Part shown: positions 1 to 7,028 of the stretch, in pieces
How positions within the stretch are numbered: position 1 is the first letter of the stretch
How the letters are laid out: every line of letters starts with the position of its first letter
From: Lentisphaerota bacterium
Lineage (GTDB): Bacteria > Verrucomicrobiota > Kiritimatiellia > UBA8416 > JAFGTH01
Direction: 5' to 3'
Assembly: GCA_016934225.1 (NCBI GenBank)
Contig: JAFGTH010000166.1
Span: forward strand, 1 to 7,720
DNA: 7,720 bases
The notes under the pieces: model-generated
What the model saw: only the letters and a program-made list of their open reading frames with translations
Told to the model about the DNA's origin: nothing
The model's database searches: none
Program-made: the position numbers and the translations under genes

Positions 1-332
1 TGATCGAAAAACTGGAGTCAGGCGAAACCATTGATTTCGACGGACATCCTTTTCCCCAAAAACTGTATCGTACGCTTCTTAATATTGATCTTACAAGGGT
101 TGCGCCAACTGTGCAGACAAATGTCCTGGTAGTCAGTGTTACTCACTCATCACAACCGCAGACCGAGGATACGCGCCTCGTTTCGGCTTTTCCCTCAGCC
201 GATTCCAAGGCCGTCAGGCTTCAACCTTTTTGGAATCTGATTGGTTATGTGGATTCGACCCCTCTTCGAGAAATAACATTGGAATGGCTTATTAATCTGT
301 CCAATGTTTCAAAATTGGAGATCAAGCTATAG
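1..332 (+). CDS. Alpha/beta hydrolase, exosortase-associated hydrolase 2-like (C-terminal part, 5' end outside window)
   Basis: The frame is open from position 3 to the TAG at 330-332, giving 109 residues with no start at the window edge, so this is the end of a longer gene. An internal GTG at 111 could be read as a start but would cut through the fold. The piece has the C-terminal layout of an alpha/beta hydrolase: a lead-in (DFDGHPFPQKLYRTLLNIDL, residues 11-30), a strand VLVVSVTHSS (41-50) where the acid loop normally follows, a strand with VRLQPFWN (71-78), and a last helix PLREITLEWL. The GHPF lead-in and the PFW motif recall, from memory, exosortase A system-associated hydrolase 2 proteins. 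The histidine usually found in the final loop is not seen; Phe-Trp sits near that place. The next gene starts two bases after the stop and is another hydrolase, which supports the pairing. The substrate is unknown. Family level is fairly sure, subfamily less so. Confidence 0.6.
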   Translation, partial: IEKLESGETIDFDGHPFPQKLYRTLLNIDLTRVAPTVQTNVLVVSVTHSSQPQTEDTRLVSAFPSADSKAVRLQPFWNLIGYVDSTPLREITLEWLINLSNVSKLEIKL

Positions 333-334
333 AC

Positions 335-1165
335 ATGACAGAACAACCTATAGCATTTGCCGTCGAGAATGCCATGATTCGAGGCATCCTTCACCTTCCT
401 GCCCTCGAATCTCCAAGCACGAGAACGTCAATCCTGTTTTTGCACGGATGGTCGGGTTGTCGCATCGGACCACACCGTATGTTTGTAAAGACCGCACGCC
501 GAATGTGCGAGGCAGGTTATGCCTGTCTGCGTTTCGACTTTCGGGGCCGCGGCGAAAGCGACGGTGAAACTAAAGACGGATCAATACAAAATATGATATC
601 GGATACGACATGCGCCATTGATTATATGCGCAAGCAGACTCCCGACAACAAGATTCTGTTGCTTGGCATATGCTCAGGATGCAAAGTTGCAATCGGCGCT
701 GCAGTTCGTTCTTCTGCTCCATCTGCGCTGGTCTTGTGGTCGCCGGAACCGATGGGTTGGCTGCGAAATAGTTCTCTTAACAGACAAAAATCGGCATTTG
801 CCTTAAGGCAGTATCTGCGCAAATTGATGCACCCGGCAACATGGCGAAAGATCCTGACCTGTCGCGTGAATACTCGTCTTGTAGGCAAAGCATTGTTTCA
901 ACACGAATCGGCCAGCGCATTGGAAATACGCGCAGAATCGGAATTGCTTTCTCAGTTTCAAACTTTCGGCGGCAAGATTCTGTGCATGTATGGCACAAAC
1001 GATCCGGACACTGCAATTTCGATGCCCGGTTATGCCGATTTCTGTTCCAAACATGGAATTCCTCACAATCATCACCTTGTGCAAGACGCAAGCCACAGCT
1101 ATTACTCATTGGCCTTCGAAGACGAAGTAATTTCCATCACAGAACAGTGGATTAATGGTTTATAA
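335..1165 (+). CDS. Alpha/beta hydrolase, exosortase-associated hydrolase 1-like, with Cys nucleophile
   Basis: This is a complete 276-residue cytoplasmic alpha/beta hydrolase with no signal peptide. Visible landmarks are the oxyanion-hole strand ILFLHGWSG (33-41), followed by GPHRMFV, the strand CLRFDFRGRGESDG (64-77), the nucleophile elbow LGICSGC (110-116), the acid region YGTNDPD (219-225, Asp223 or Asp225) and the C-terminal histidine in DASHSYYS (His254). At the elbow the residue in the serine position of G-x-S-x-G is Cys113, as in dienelactone hydrolases and, as I recall, in exosortase A system-associated hydrolase 1 (which has a GLCD-type elbow). The N-terminal GILHLPA and the G-HR-F motif also fit that family. 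The substrate is not known; esterase or thioesterase action on a glycan or lipid intermediate is inference. The ATG is two bases after the previous stop. The nearest Shine-Dalgarno-like GGAG (317-320) is 14 bases upstream, so translation is probably coupled to the upstream gene. Confidence 0.8.
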   Translation: MTEQPIAFAVENAMIRGILHLPALESPSTRTSILFLHGWSGCRIGPHRMFVKTARRMCEAGYACLRFDFRGRGESDGETKDGSIQNMISDTTCAIDYMRKQTPDNKILLLGICSGCKVAIGAAVRSSAPSALVLWSPEPMGWLRNSSLNRQKSAFALRQYLRKLMHPATWRKILTCRVNTRLVGKALFQHESASALEIRAESELLSQFQTFGGKILCMYGTNDPDTAISMPGYADFCSKHGIPHNHHLVQDASHSYYSLAFEDEVISITEQWINGL

Positions 1166-1167
1166 GT

Positions 1168-1172
1168 AAAGG
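1168..1172 (+). promoter_or_regulatory. Ribosome binding site supporting a TTG start
   Basis: AAAGG lies 10 bases before the TTG at 1183. The reading frame is closed by an in-frame stop at 1153-1155 and holds no ATG or GTG between there and 1183. The first internal ATG (near 1270) would remove the N-terminal strand and the glycine loop of the glycosyltransferase. The TTG is therefore the best start. Confidence 0.55.
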
Positions 1173-1182
1173 TCGAAGCCGT

Positions 1183-2325
1183 TTGAAAGCGTTCAATAAA
1201 CGACGGACCAAGATTCTTTTCTTGAATCATACTGCAAGAATATCAGGCGCCGAGAAAAGTCTTCTGGAGATGTTGAGCGCTCTTCAATTGTCCCCGTATG
1301 ATCCAATTGTCGGGTTGCCTCCGGCGGAGGAAGGCTTGGCCGCGATTCTTAAGCAACGCGGCGTCCAAGTTGTGCATTTCAAGATGAGAAGAATCAGGAA
1401 GACCTGTAATCCATTTCGCTTAATCGGATATTTGCTCAATATCATTACAACGGTATTTGAACTTCGAACATTTATCAGAAACGAATCCATTGCTTGCGTA
1501 CATTCGAACAGTAACACCGCTCATTTGTATGGCGGCCCTGCCGCCAAACTCGCCGGTATTCCTGCCGTTTGGCACTGCAGGGATCTGACCAATCTCGGTA
1601 TCGCTGGACGATTTATGTATAATTTATCCTCCCGCGTCGTTGCCATATCCTCATGTGTGCAACAGCATGTACAGAAATACGCAGGCGACACCTCTAAAAT
1701 CTGCACTATTTACAATTGCATAGATTCCGATATGTTTGCGCCATCTGCGCAAACCGCGTCTCGCACTAATTCGGATCCCTTTTTGGTTCTTATGATTGCT
1801 CAATTAGTGCCATGGAAAAATCATCGGCTTTTTCTTGATGCCGCAGCTTCGATTGCCCGGAATGCGAACAAAATCCGTTTTGATATCGTTGGAGATGATA
1901 TATTTGACGACCAGCAGCCATATGTAAAGGAATTGAGAAAGTTGATAGCGGAGAAAAACCTGTCTGAATTAGTGACTTTCACTGGATACCGGTCAGACGT
2001 ACCAGCCTTGCTGGCGAGCGCAGATCTGCTGGTTCACCCGGCAGTACAGGAACCGTTCGGACGCGTGATTCTTGAAGCCATGGCCGCAGGCTTGCCTGTC
2101 ATTGCCTTGAATTCCTGCGGACCGGCAGAAATCATCAGAAACGGCGTAGATGGAATATTAGTTGAGCCGGATGTCGAATTATTAGCCGCCGCAATTTTAA
2201 ACGCTATGCGCAACCGCTCCCAAATGCATGAAATGGCGCGATCCGCAAGTATCCGAGTAAGACAGATTTTCAACCTTGCTGTATTTGCAAAGAAAATGAC
2301 GGCAGTTTATGAGGAAATACTATAG
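1183..2325 (+). CDS. GT4-family glycosyltransferase (GT-B fold)
   Basis: A 380-residue retaining glycosyltransferase of the GT4 group, predicted to move a sugar from a nucleotide donor to a growing lipid-linked oligosaccharide at the cytoplasmic face of the membrane. The N-terminal domain starts with KILFLNHTARISGAEKSLLE (10-29), the acceptor-side strand plus glycine loop; VHSNSN (106-111) and VWHCRD (129-134) are typical of this domain. The C-terminal donor domain has AQLVPWKNH (206-214), with Lys212 as the conserved phosphate-contacting lysine, then FDIVGDD (233-239), and the E-x7-E motif EPFGRVILE (Glu290 to Glu298) followed by AMAAGLPVIA. In AQLVPWKNH a Gln stands where many GT4 enzymes have Arg in a GRL motif; as I recall this is a known subgroup variant. 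The length is normal for GT4. The start is TTG, 17 bases after the hydrolase stop. Donor and acceptor cannot be told from sequence alone. Confidence 0.9.
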   Translation: MKAFNKRRTKILFLNHTARISGAEKSLLEMLSALQLSPYDPIVGLPPAEEGLAAILKQRGVQVVHFKMRRIRKTCNPFRLIGYLLNIITTVFELRTFIRNESIACVHSNSNTAHLYGGPAAKLAGIPAVWHCRDLTNLGIAGRFMYNLSSRVVAISSCVQQHVQKYAGDTSKICTIYNCIDSDMFAPSAQTASRTNSDPFLVLMIAQLVPWKNHRLFLDAAASIARNANKIRFDIVGDDIFDDQQPYVKELRKLIAEKNLSELVTFTGYRSDVPALLASADLLVHPAVQEPFGRVILEAMAAGLPVIALNSCGPAEIIRNGVDGILVEPDVELLAAAILNAMRNRSQMHEMARSASIRVRQIFNLAVFAKKMTAVYEEIL

Positions 2326-2367
2326 AATGTCGTCCATTATCCATTATTATCGGGACTACTGCCGGAA

Positions 2368-3549
2368 ATGAAAATTGCTTATGTTCTAGGAACTTTTCCA
2401 TCTATTTCGGAAACATTCATTCTGAGAGAGATCATCGCCCTGCGCGAACACGGATTTCAGATATTTATTTTCGCGTTGGGACAACACATCGGAAAGCTCC
2501 ATCAGGAAGCGTCATCATTCGTCGGCTCAACGTTGTACAGGCGACACATGTTGTCCCCGTTAATGTTGGCCAATCAAATCCGCTGCGCCATTGCCAATAC
2601 ACGCGCCTATTGGAAAGAGCTGCGCCATTTTCCGCCACAGCGTGTATTTGCGGCAGCGGATTTTGCGCAACGTGCCGAAACCATGAACATTGACCACGTA
2701 CACGCTCATTTCGCATTCGGAACGGCGGATATAGGCTTAATAATGGCTCGCTTTCTGCGCGTTCCATTCAGCCTCTCGTTGCATGCAAAAGACATTTTCA
2801 CGCAAAATTGCGATATTCTATCGAAGCGCATCTCTCCTGTTTCATTTGCAACAGTTTGCACCAGGCACGCCTTTAATCATCTTCGGCGGCTTCTTCCGTC
2901 GGAAGATGCCGCGAAACTGGTATTTATACCCCATGGACTTGCGCCTGAAAGCTATGCGCCAAGCGCATCAACTCAGCCAATAGTGCTTGCTATAGGACGA
3001 CTCGAAGAAAAGAAAGGATTCCGTCATCTTCTGGAAGCGTGCAAGGTTCTAAAAGAAGAAGGAATTGTCTTCCGATGCGTGATTGCCGGCGCCGGATCGC
3101 AAATGGAGATGCTTCAGATCGAGGCTCAGCGCAACGGTATAAATGATCGTGTCGTTTTTCCTGGCGAACAGACTCAGAATGAAGTCCGGCAATTGCTTGA
3201 ACAGGCATCAGTATTTGTAATGCCATCGGTTATTACGGCGAACGGCGATCAGGACGGCATTCCAAACGTGGTACTGGAGGCCATGTCAATGGCGTTACCG
3301 GTAGTCGCATCGGCCTTGCCGGCCATGTCTGAAGCTGTTACGGATGGTAAAACCGGTTATCTTGTCAAGCCGCGCGATCCTATTGCTTTAGCGAATAAAA
3401 TACGGGGGCTTCTTGCCGACAGAGCTTTGAGAACACGCATGGGGCAAGCCGGACGGGCTCATGTAATAAAACAATTTGACATCAATCGAAACATCAACCT
3501 CCTTGCCGACCTTTTTGAAGGCAAAGGGACTACCGGGACGCTGCAATGA
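2368..3549 (+). CDS. GT4-family glycosyltransferase (WcaL/exopolysaccharide type)
   Basis: A 393-residue GT4 glycosyltransferase. The N-terminus KIAYVLGTFPSISETFILRE (2-21) is the signature of the colanic-acid WcaL/AmsK-like and exopolysaccharide GT4 subgroup. HVHAHFAFG (110-118) and SLHAKDIF (137-144) line the acceptor side. The donor domain has VLAIGRLEEKKGF (206-218, Arg211 and Lys216), VIAGAGS (238-244) and NGDQDGIPNVVLEAM (292-306). The first acid of the usual E-x7-E motif is Asp296, with Glu304 as the second; this D-x7-E form with a GIP core is frequent in exopolysaccharide enzymes of this subgroup as I recall, so activity is expected. The ATG sits 42 bases after the previous stop, with only a weak GGGA 12 bases before it, but the match of the N-terminus to the family fixes the start. 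Its TGA overlaps the ATG of the flippase gene. Sugar specificity is unknown. Confidence 0.9.
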   Translation: MKIAYVLGTFPSISETFILREIIALREHGFQIFIFALGQHIGKLHQEASSFVGSTLYRRHMLSPLMLANQIRCAIANTRAYWKELRHFPPQRVFAAADFAQRAETMNIDHVHAHFAFGTADIGLIMARFLRVPFSLSLHAKDIFTQNCDILSKRISPVSFATVCTRHAFNHLRRLLPSEDAAKLVFIPHGLAPESYAPSASTQPIVLAIGRLEEKKGFRHLLEACKVLKEEGIVFRCVIAGAGSQMEMLQIEAQRNGINDRVVFPGEQTQNEVRQLLEQASVFVMPSVITANGDQDGIPNVVLEAMSMALPVVASALPAMSEAVTDGKTGYLVKPRDPIALANKIRGLLADRALRTRMGQAGRAHVIKQFDINRNINLLADLFEGKGTTGTLQ

Positions 3550-5126
3550 AGAAACCCGTTGGAGAGCTTATTCTGAAAGGCACGATAACTATCCAGGTTT
3601 TTATGATCCTGGCTAAAATCATGGGGTTTCTCCAAAAAATGGTTATAGCCTTCTTTGCAGGAACAGGCGCAGAAGCGGACACATATCTCTGGGCCTATAG
3701 CGGATTAATTTTTACATTTATGGTTATTCCGCAACAGTTGGTAGCGCCAGTGCTTCCGGTATTCGTATCAAGGCGAAAATCAGATGGCGAACGCGAAGCG
3801 TGGCGCTTCCTTGGATCAACCGGCTTATTACTGACTATTGGAATGCTGACATTTGTGCTTGCCGCCATGTGGGGAGCAGAGCATCTGGTTCGGGCCACAT
3901 CCCAATTTAATTCTACCGGCAGCCAGTTTCACCTTGCCGTTGCACTGACGCGCATCATGTTGCCATCAGCTCTCTTCATGGGACTTTTTTCTTTTGCAGT
4001 TCTGATCATGCACGCGGACAAACGATTCGCGCTTCCGGCTTTTGGCGAAACATTAAACCGGATTATCATCGTTGCCGTAACGGTAATCTTGTTTTCCACG
4101 CTGGGCGTTAAGGCCATTGGTGTTGGTATAGTTGCCGGCTCTGCGGCTTGCCTGTTCTTGCTTTTGTTGGGTTTCCGTAACAAATGGCCATTGCTCTTTG
4201 TTCGCCCGAGTTTTCACGATTCTTCTCTGTCACAACTTCGCAAACTTGTTCCACCGATATTACTCGGCATACTAATCGCACAAGGAAGGTCCATGCTGGA
4301 TCTTTGGTTTGTGTCCGGAATGGCGGAGGGCAAAACCGCAAGTTTGATGTACGCCAAAAGCCTCGCCGATACATTGATTCTCTTAATAGCATTTCCGGTT
4401 GGCATAGTCGCTTACCCGTACTTTTCAGATTTGGCTTCGGAAAAAGACAAACATGAAGCGGCACAAACGCTGATGAACGTTGTGCGGATCATGATTTTTA
4501 TTTTCGCTCCGATCTCTGTCGGAATAGTGTTGCTGCGTTTTCCCATTGTCAGACTCGTATTCGAGAGAGGAAAATTCATATCCGATTCCGTTGAACTGAC
4601 TGCAAGCCCGTTTCTTTTTTATGCGATTGGCCTGACTGCATTTGCAGTCGAAATTGTATTTATGCGATTTTATTTCGCCCTCAAGGATACACTTACCCCG
4701 ATAATTGTAGGTATTGTTTGCACCGTCATTCATATAAGTGTCGTTATTATCTTTCACGAAACATTGTCACATCAGAGCATTGCATTGGCCGCCTTGATAA
4801 GCAAATCGGTTAAAGTCACTGTTCTCTATTGGCTGCTTAAGTCCAGAATCCCAAATATGCAATTTGCGAAGAATGTTGTATTCGGATTGAAAATATCGGC
4901 GGCAGCGGCAATTATGGGTTTTGCGGTTTATTTTCTGCGCCAATATACTGGAGTCCTGTTCCCGATAATGTCGAGCATGTCGTCCATCGGTAAGTCCGCG
5001 CGGCTCGCCTGTCAACTTGGGGTGTGTGTGAGCGGAGGCATACTTGTTTTCGTAACGACAGCCTGCGCGTTGCGGATAGAAGAGGCCGGAGTAATACTGG
5101 CCAGAATTCGAAAAAGTCGGCATTGA
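3546..5126 (+). CDS. MurJ/MVF-family (MOP superfamily) lipid-linked glycan flippase
   Basis: A 526-residue polytopic inner-membrane protein with about 13-14 hydrophobic segments spread along its length. It belongs to the MurJ/MviN family: ILAKIMGFLQKMVIAFFAG (21-39) in the first helix, GAEADTYLWAY (41-51), VFERGKF (338-344) and RFYFALKDTLTP (374-385) all match the family. It probably flips an undecaprenyl-linked repeat unit from the cytoplasmic to the periplasmic face, acting as the Wzx of this cluster; that substrate is inferred from the neighbours. Compared by eye with remembered E. coli MurJ, the cavity arginines are replaced: Arg18 by Lys24, Arg24 by Gln30, the Arg52 region by a stretch without arginine, and Arg270 by Ser272, while Asp39 is kept as Asp45. 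This argues against a housekeeping lipid II role. The ATG overlaps the upstream TGA (ATGA, 3546-3549), and GGGA at 3535-3538 lies seven bases before it, so translation is coupled. Confidence 0.88.
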   Translation: MKKPVGELILKGTITIQVFMILAKIMGFLQKMVIAFFAGTGAEADTYLWAYSGLIFTFMVIPQQLVAPVLPVFVSRRKSDGEREAWRFLGSTGLLLTIGMLTFVLAAMWGAEHLVRATSQFNSTGSQFHLAVALTRIMLPSALFMGLFSFAVLIMHADKRFALPAFGETLNRIIIVAVTVILFSTLGVKAIGVGIVAGSAACLFLLLLGFRNKWPLLFVRPSFHDSSLSQLRKLVPPILLGILIAQGRSMLDLWFVSGMAEGKTASLMYAKSLADTLILLIAFPVGIVAYPYFSDLASEKDKHEAAQTLMNVVRIMIFIFAPISVGIVLLRFPIVRLVFERGKFISDSVELTASPFLFYAIGLTAFAVEIVFMRFYFALKDTLTPIIVGIVCTVIHISVVIIFHETLSHQSIALAALISKSVKVTVLYWLLKSRIPNMQFAKNVVFGLKISAAAAIMGFAVYFLRQYTGVLFPIMSSMSSIGKSARLACQLGVCVSGGILVFVTTACALRIEEAGVILARIRKSRH

Positions 5127-5135
5127 GACAAATAC

Positions 5136-6272
5136 ATGCGAGGCAAGCTTAGAGTCTGCCAGATTATTGAAGCAACCACCGGGGGAGCAAAACGCCATGT
5201 CGTTGATCTGGCAACGCATTTGAATGCCGACCGATTTGATACCACCGTGATATGCTCGACGCTCCGCGACAAATCCTTTCAAAATGATATTGCCGTTATG
5301 CGCAACACAGGCATCGAGGTCGCGGTCATTCAAATGACGCGTCATATAAGCCCGTTACGCGATATTGCGTCATTAATAAAGATTCTGCGGTTTCTGAAAC
5401 GCGGGAAATTTGATGTTGTCCACACGCACAGTTCAAAAGCAGGCTTCCTCGGCCGACTTGCGGCAACATTAGCCGGTGTTCCGCGTGTTGTGCATACACC
5501 GCATGTCTTTGCGTTTCAGATGAATGTTCCACGCACATTTCGGTATTTCTATCTCGTATGTGAACGTATTGCCGCTCGCTTTTGTCATATCATTATCTGC
5601 GTCTGTGAAAACGAACGCCAAACTGCTATTGCCGACGGTTTGTGTAATGCATCCAAACTTGTTGTCGTTGCAAACGGAATTGAACCCCTTTCGCCCAAAC
5701 AAAACGAACTGCTAGAGGAACAAAAAACATTTTCTATCGAACCAAACGAATTGGTAGTGAGCGCTGTGGGACGTTTGGCTGTACAGAAAGGTCATCATTA
5801 TCTCCTGCTTGCTGCGGCGCACATAGTTAAGAATGAGAAAAACGTTAAATTCCTGATTGCCGGCGAAGGGAATCAACGAAAACAACTGGAGGAAACAGCA
5901 AAAAATCTGGGCATTGAATCGCATTGTCTTTTCCCAGGCGGCAATACTGACACAGCGTCTTTATTTCACGTCTCTGATTTGATTGTCTTCCCTTCCTTAT
6001 GGGAAGCAGTGCCATACGCTCTGCTTGAGGCTATGTCCGCCGGCAAAGCCGTGATTGCCTTTAATGTAGGAGGACTTTCCGAAGTGATTACACCCGACTC
6101 GGGCGTACTTGTACCGCCAAAGGATGATAGAGCGCTCGCGCTGGCCATATCTAATCTGTTGGCGGATAAACCAAGAAGGGACCGCATGGGAAAAGCAGCG
6201 CGAGACATCGTTGCTCAACAATATAATTTGCAAAACATGATCAATCGCACAGCCGCTATCTATTCCGGCTAA
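5136..6272 (+). CDS. GT4-family glycosyltransferase
   Basis: A 378-residue GT4 glycosyltransferase. The N-terminal domain has RVCQIIEATTGGAKRHVVDL (6-25), where GGAKRHV is the glycine loop, and FDVVHTHSSKAGFLGRLAA (92-110), a very typical GT4 acceptor-domain block, followed by VVHTPHVFAF (118-127). The donor domain has VGRLAVQKGHHYLL (211-224; Arg213 and Lys218), FLIAGEGNQR (239-248) and a canonical E-x7-E motif EAVPYALLE (Glu290 to Glu298) with AMSAGKAVIAFNVGG after it. No signal peptide is present; the enzyme should act at the cytoplasmic face, adding a sugar to the lipid-linked unit. The ATG is nine bases after the flippase stop and has only a weak GAG at 5125-5127, which suggests coupling to the upstream gene. 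It is the last gene before the largest gap in the window. Donor sugar and linkage cannot be assigned. Confidence 0.9.
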   Translation: MRGKLRVCQIIEATTGGAKRHVVDLATHLNADRFDTTVICSTLRDKSFQNDIAVMRNTGIEVAVIQMTRHISPLRDIASLIKILRFLKRGKFDVVHTHSSKAGFLGRLAATLAGVPRVVHTPHVFAFQMNVPRTFRYFYLVCERIAARFCHIIICVCENERQTAIADGLCNASKLVVVANGIEPLSPKQNELLEEQKTFSIEPNELVVSAVGRLAVQKGHHYLLLAAAHIVKNEKNVKFLIAGEGNQRKQLEETAKNLGIESHCLFPGGNTDTASLFHVSDLIVFPSLWEAVPYALLEAMSAGKAVIAFNVGGLSEVITPDSGVLVPPKDDRALALAISNLLADKPRRDRMGKAARDIVAQQYNLQNMINRTAAIYSG

Positions 6273-6288
6273 TTATCTCGTGATTTTC

Positions 6289-6315
6289 TTGACTACACAT
6301 CGAAAACAATATAAA
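6289..6315 (+). promoter_or_regulatory. Possible sigma70-type internal promoter
   Basis: TTGACT (6289-6294) resembles a -35 box and TATAAA (6310-6315) a -10 box, each matching five of six consensus bases, with a 15-base spacer that is shorter than the ideal 17. It lies in the largest non-coding gap of the window (6273-6365, 93 bases), where the other junctions are 42 bases or less. It would start a transcript near 6322, leaving a leader of about 45 bases before the secreted-protein gene. A second transcription start for the last two genes is inference. Confidence 0.4.
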
Positions 6316-6358
6316 AGCCGGACATGCGTGAGAGTTCATAACACCCATGATACAGATC

Positions 6359-6362
6359 AGGA
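6359..6362 (+). promoter_or_regulatory. Ribosome binding site choosing between two adjacent ATG codons
   Basis: AGGA lies only three bases before the ATG at 6366 but six before the ATG at 6369. The second spacing is nearer the usual range, so 6369 is the more likely start. The proteins differ by one methionine. Confidence 0.5.
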
Positions 6363-6368
6363 ATTATG

Positions 6369-7028
6369 ATGACAATAAACACCATTAAGACGTCTCCAAA
6401 TATTTTGTTCCGCAAGATCCGCGGGTTTTGTTTCCGCCCGTATTTCGACATAATCATTTGTCTGCTGATGTTTATCTTCATTGTTCCAGTGCGCGCCGGA
6501 GATTACGTTTGCATGGAGGCAGAATCCGCGCTGAATATTGAATATCCGATGCGTGTCGCCTGCGAGGACGGCGACGCCGTTTCCGACAAATGGCCTATTG
6601 TTACAGGCGCATCGGGCAGCTGTTATCTTGAAATCCCGCAAGGCTCGGGGAATCCCCCGGAAATCGAGAAAGGCTATGCGACTATCAAATTTATCGTTTT
6701 AAAGGACGCCACCTATCACTTGTGGTGTCGCATATGGTGGGCTGATGAATGCGGCAATTCTTTGACCATGACAATTGACGATGGCGCTCCATTCACCTTT
6801 GGACAAAATTCCACATTCAAATGTTGGCATTGGGTTAAAATGAAGCGCAGGCTCTCGCAACTCGATTTATCCAAGGGCGCTCATGTTCTGAAGATTATTA
6901 ACAGAGAAGACGGTGTGAGAATTGATCAAATTCTGTTCACCGATAACCACAAACATGTTCCTGTCGGTAAAGAAACTGTAACTGTATTGCCCGCTCCCAT
7001 CGTTGTGAACAAAGGCAATACTCTATGA
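6369..7028 (+). CDS. Secreted, cysteine-rich protein with a carbohydrate-binding-like beta-sandwich
   Basis: A 219-residue protein (220 if the ATG at 6366 is used) that I cannot assign to a named family. It has a long basic N-terminus, a hydrophobic core (about 27-40, IIICLLMFIFIV) and a good signal peptidase I site after VRA (residue 43), so the mature part should be periplasmic or outer-surface. The mature domain looks like a CBM6/CBM35-type beta-sandwich: an opening EAES (50-53), a central ATYHLWCRIWW (114-124), NSLTMTIDDG (130-139), the aromatic CWHW (152-155), then LDLSKGAHVLKI and REDGVRIDQILFT (179-191). The GAHVLKI...EDGVRIDQI ending is typical of such domains. Six mature cysteines (48, 65, 85, 120, 128, 152) could form up to three disulfides. 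There is no catalytic motif, no lipobox and no PEP-CTERM tail. It is placed after a likely promoter and overlaps the polymerase gene by ATGA, suggesting joint work on the polysaccharide; glycan binding is inference. Confidence 0.75.
   Translation: MTINTIKTSPNILFRKIRGFCFRPYFDIIICLLMFIFIVPVRAGDYVCMEAESALNIEYPMRVACEDGDAVSDKWPIVTGASGSCYLEIPQGSGNPPEIEKGYATIKFIVLKDATYHLWCRIWWADECGNSLTMTIDDGAPFTFGQNSTFKCWHWVKMKRRLSQLDLSKGAHVLKIINREDGVRIDQILFTDNHKHVPVGKETVTVLPAPIVVNKGNTL

Noticed and set aside
841..1155. Plus-strand open frame of 104 codons inside the second hydrolase gene
   Set aside because: It is out of frame within a complete hydrolase whose catalytic Asp and His lie in this stretch; the alternative translation has no recognisable pattern.
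2326..2367. Tandem CCATTAT repeat (2334-2347) in the gap before the second glycosyltransferase as a regulatory site
   Set aside because: Two copies of a short AT-rich 7-mer occur readily by chance, and there is no promoter box or symmetry with it.
4108..4464. Minus-strand open frame of 118 codons inside the flippase gene
   Set aside because: Antisense to a gene with clear family motifs; the translation is low in recognisable structure and rich in residues expected from reading a membrane protein gene backwards.
4767..5345. Long minus-strand open frame of 192 codons across the flippase/glycosyltransferase junction
   Set aside because: It lies antisense to two well-supported genes, its translation shows no membrane or domain pattern, and it has no family-like motif.
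6251..6270. Inverted repeat AGCCG / CGGCT at the end of the third glycosyltransferase gene, as a terminator
   Set aside because: The stem is only five bases with a ten-base loop, overlaps coding sequence, and is not followed by a T-run.
6265..6321. CCGGCT (6265-6270) and AGCCGG (6316-6321) as a long-range hairpin or attenuator
   Set aside because: Six bases of pairing over a 45-base loop is weak, and the second arm would sit at or before the predicted transcription start.
6369..7028. The small secreted protein as a PEP-CTERM exosortase substrate or lipoprotein
   Set aside because: The C-terminus lacks a PEP motif, hydrophobic segment and basic tail, and the signal sequence ends in a signal peptidase I site rather than a lipobox cysteine.
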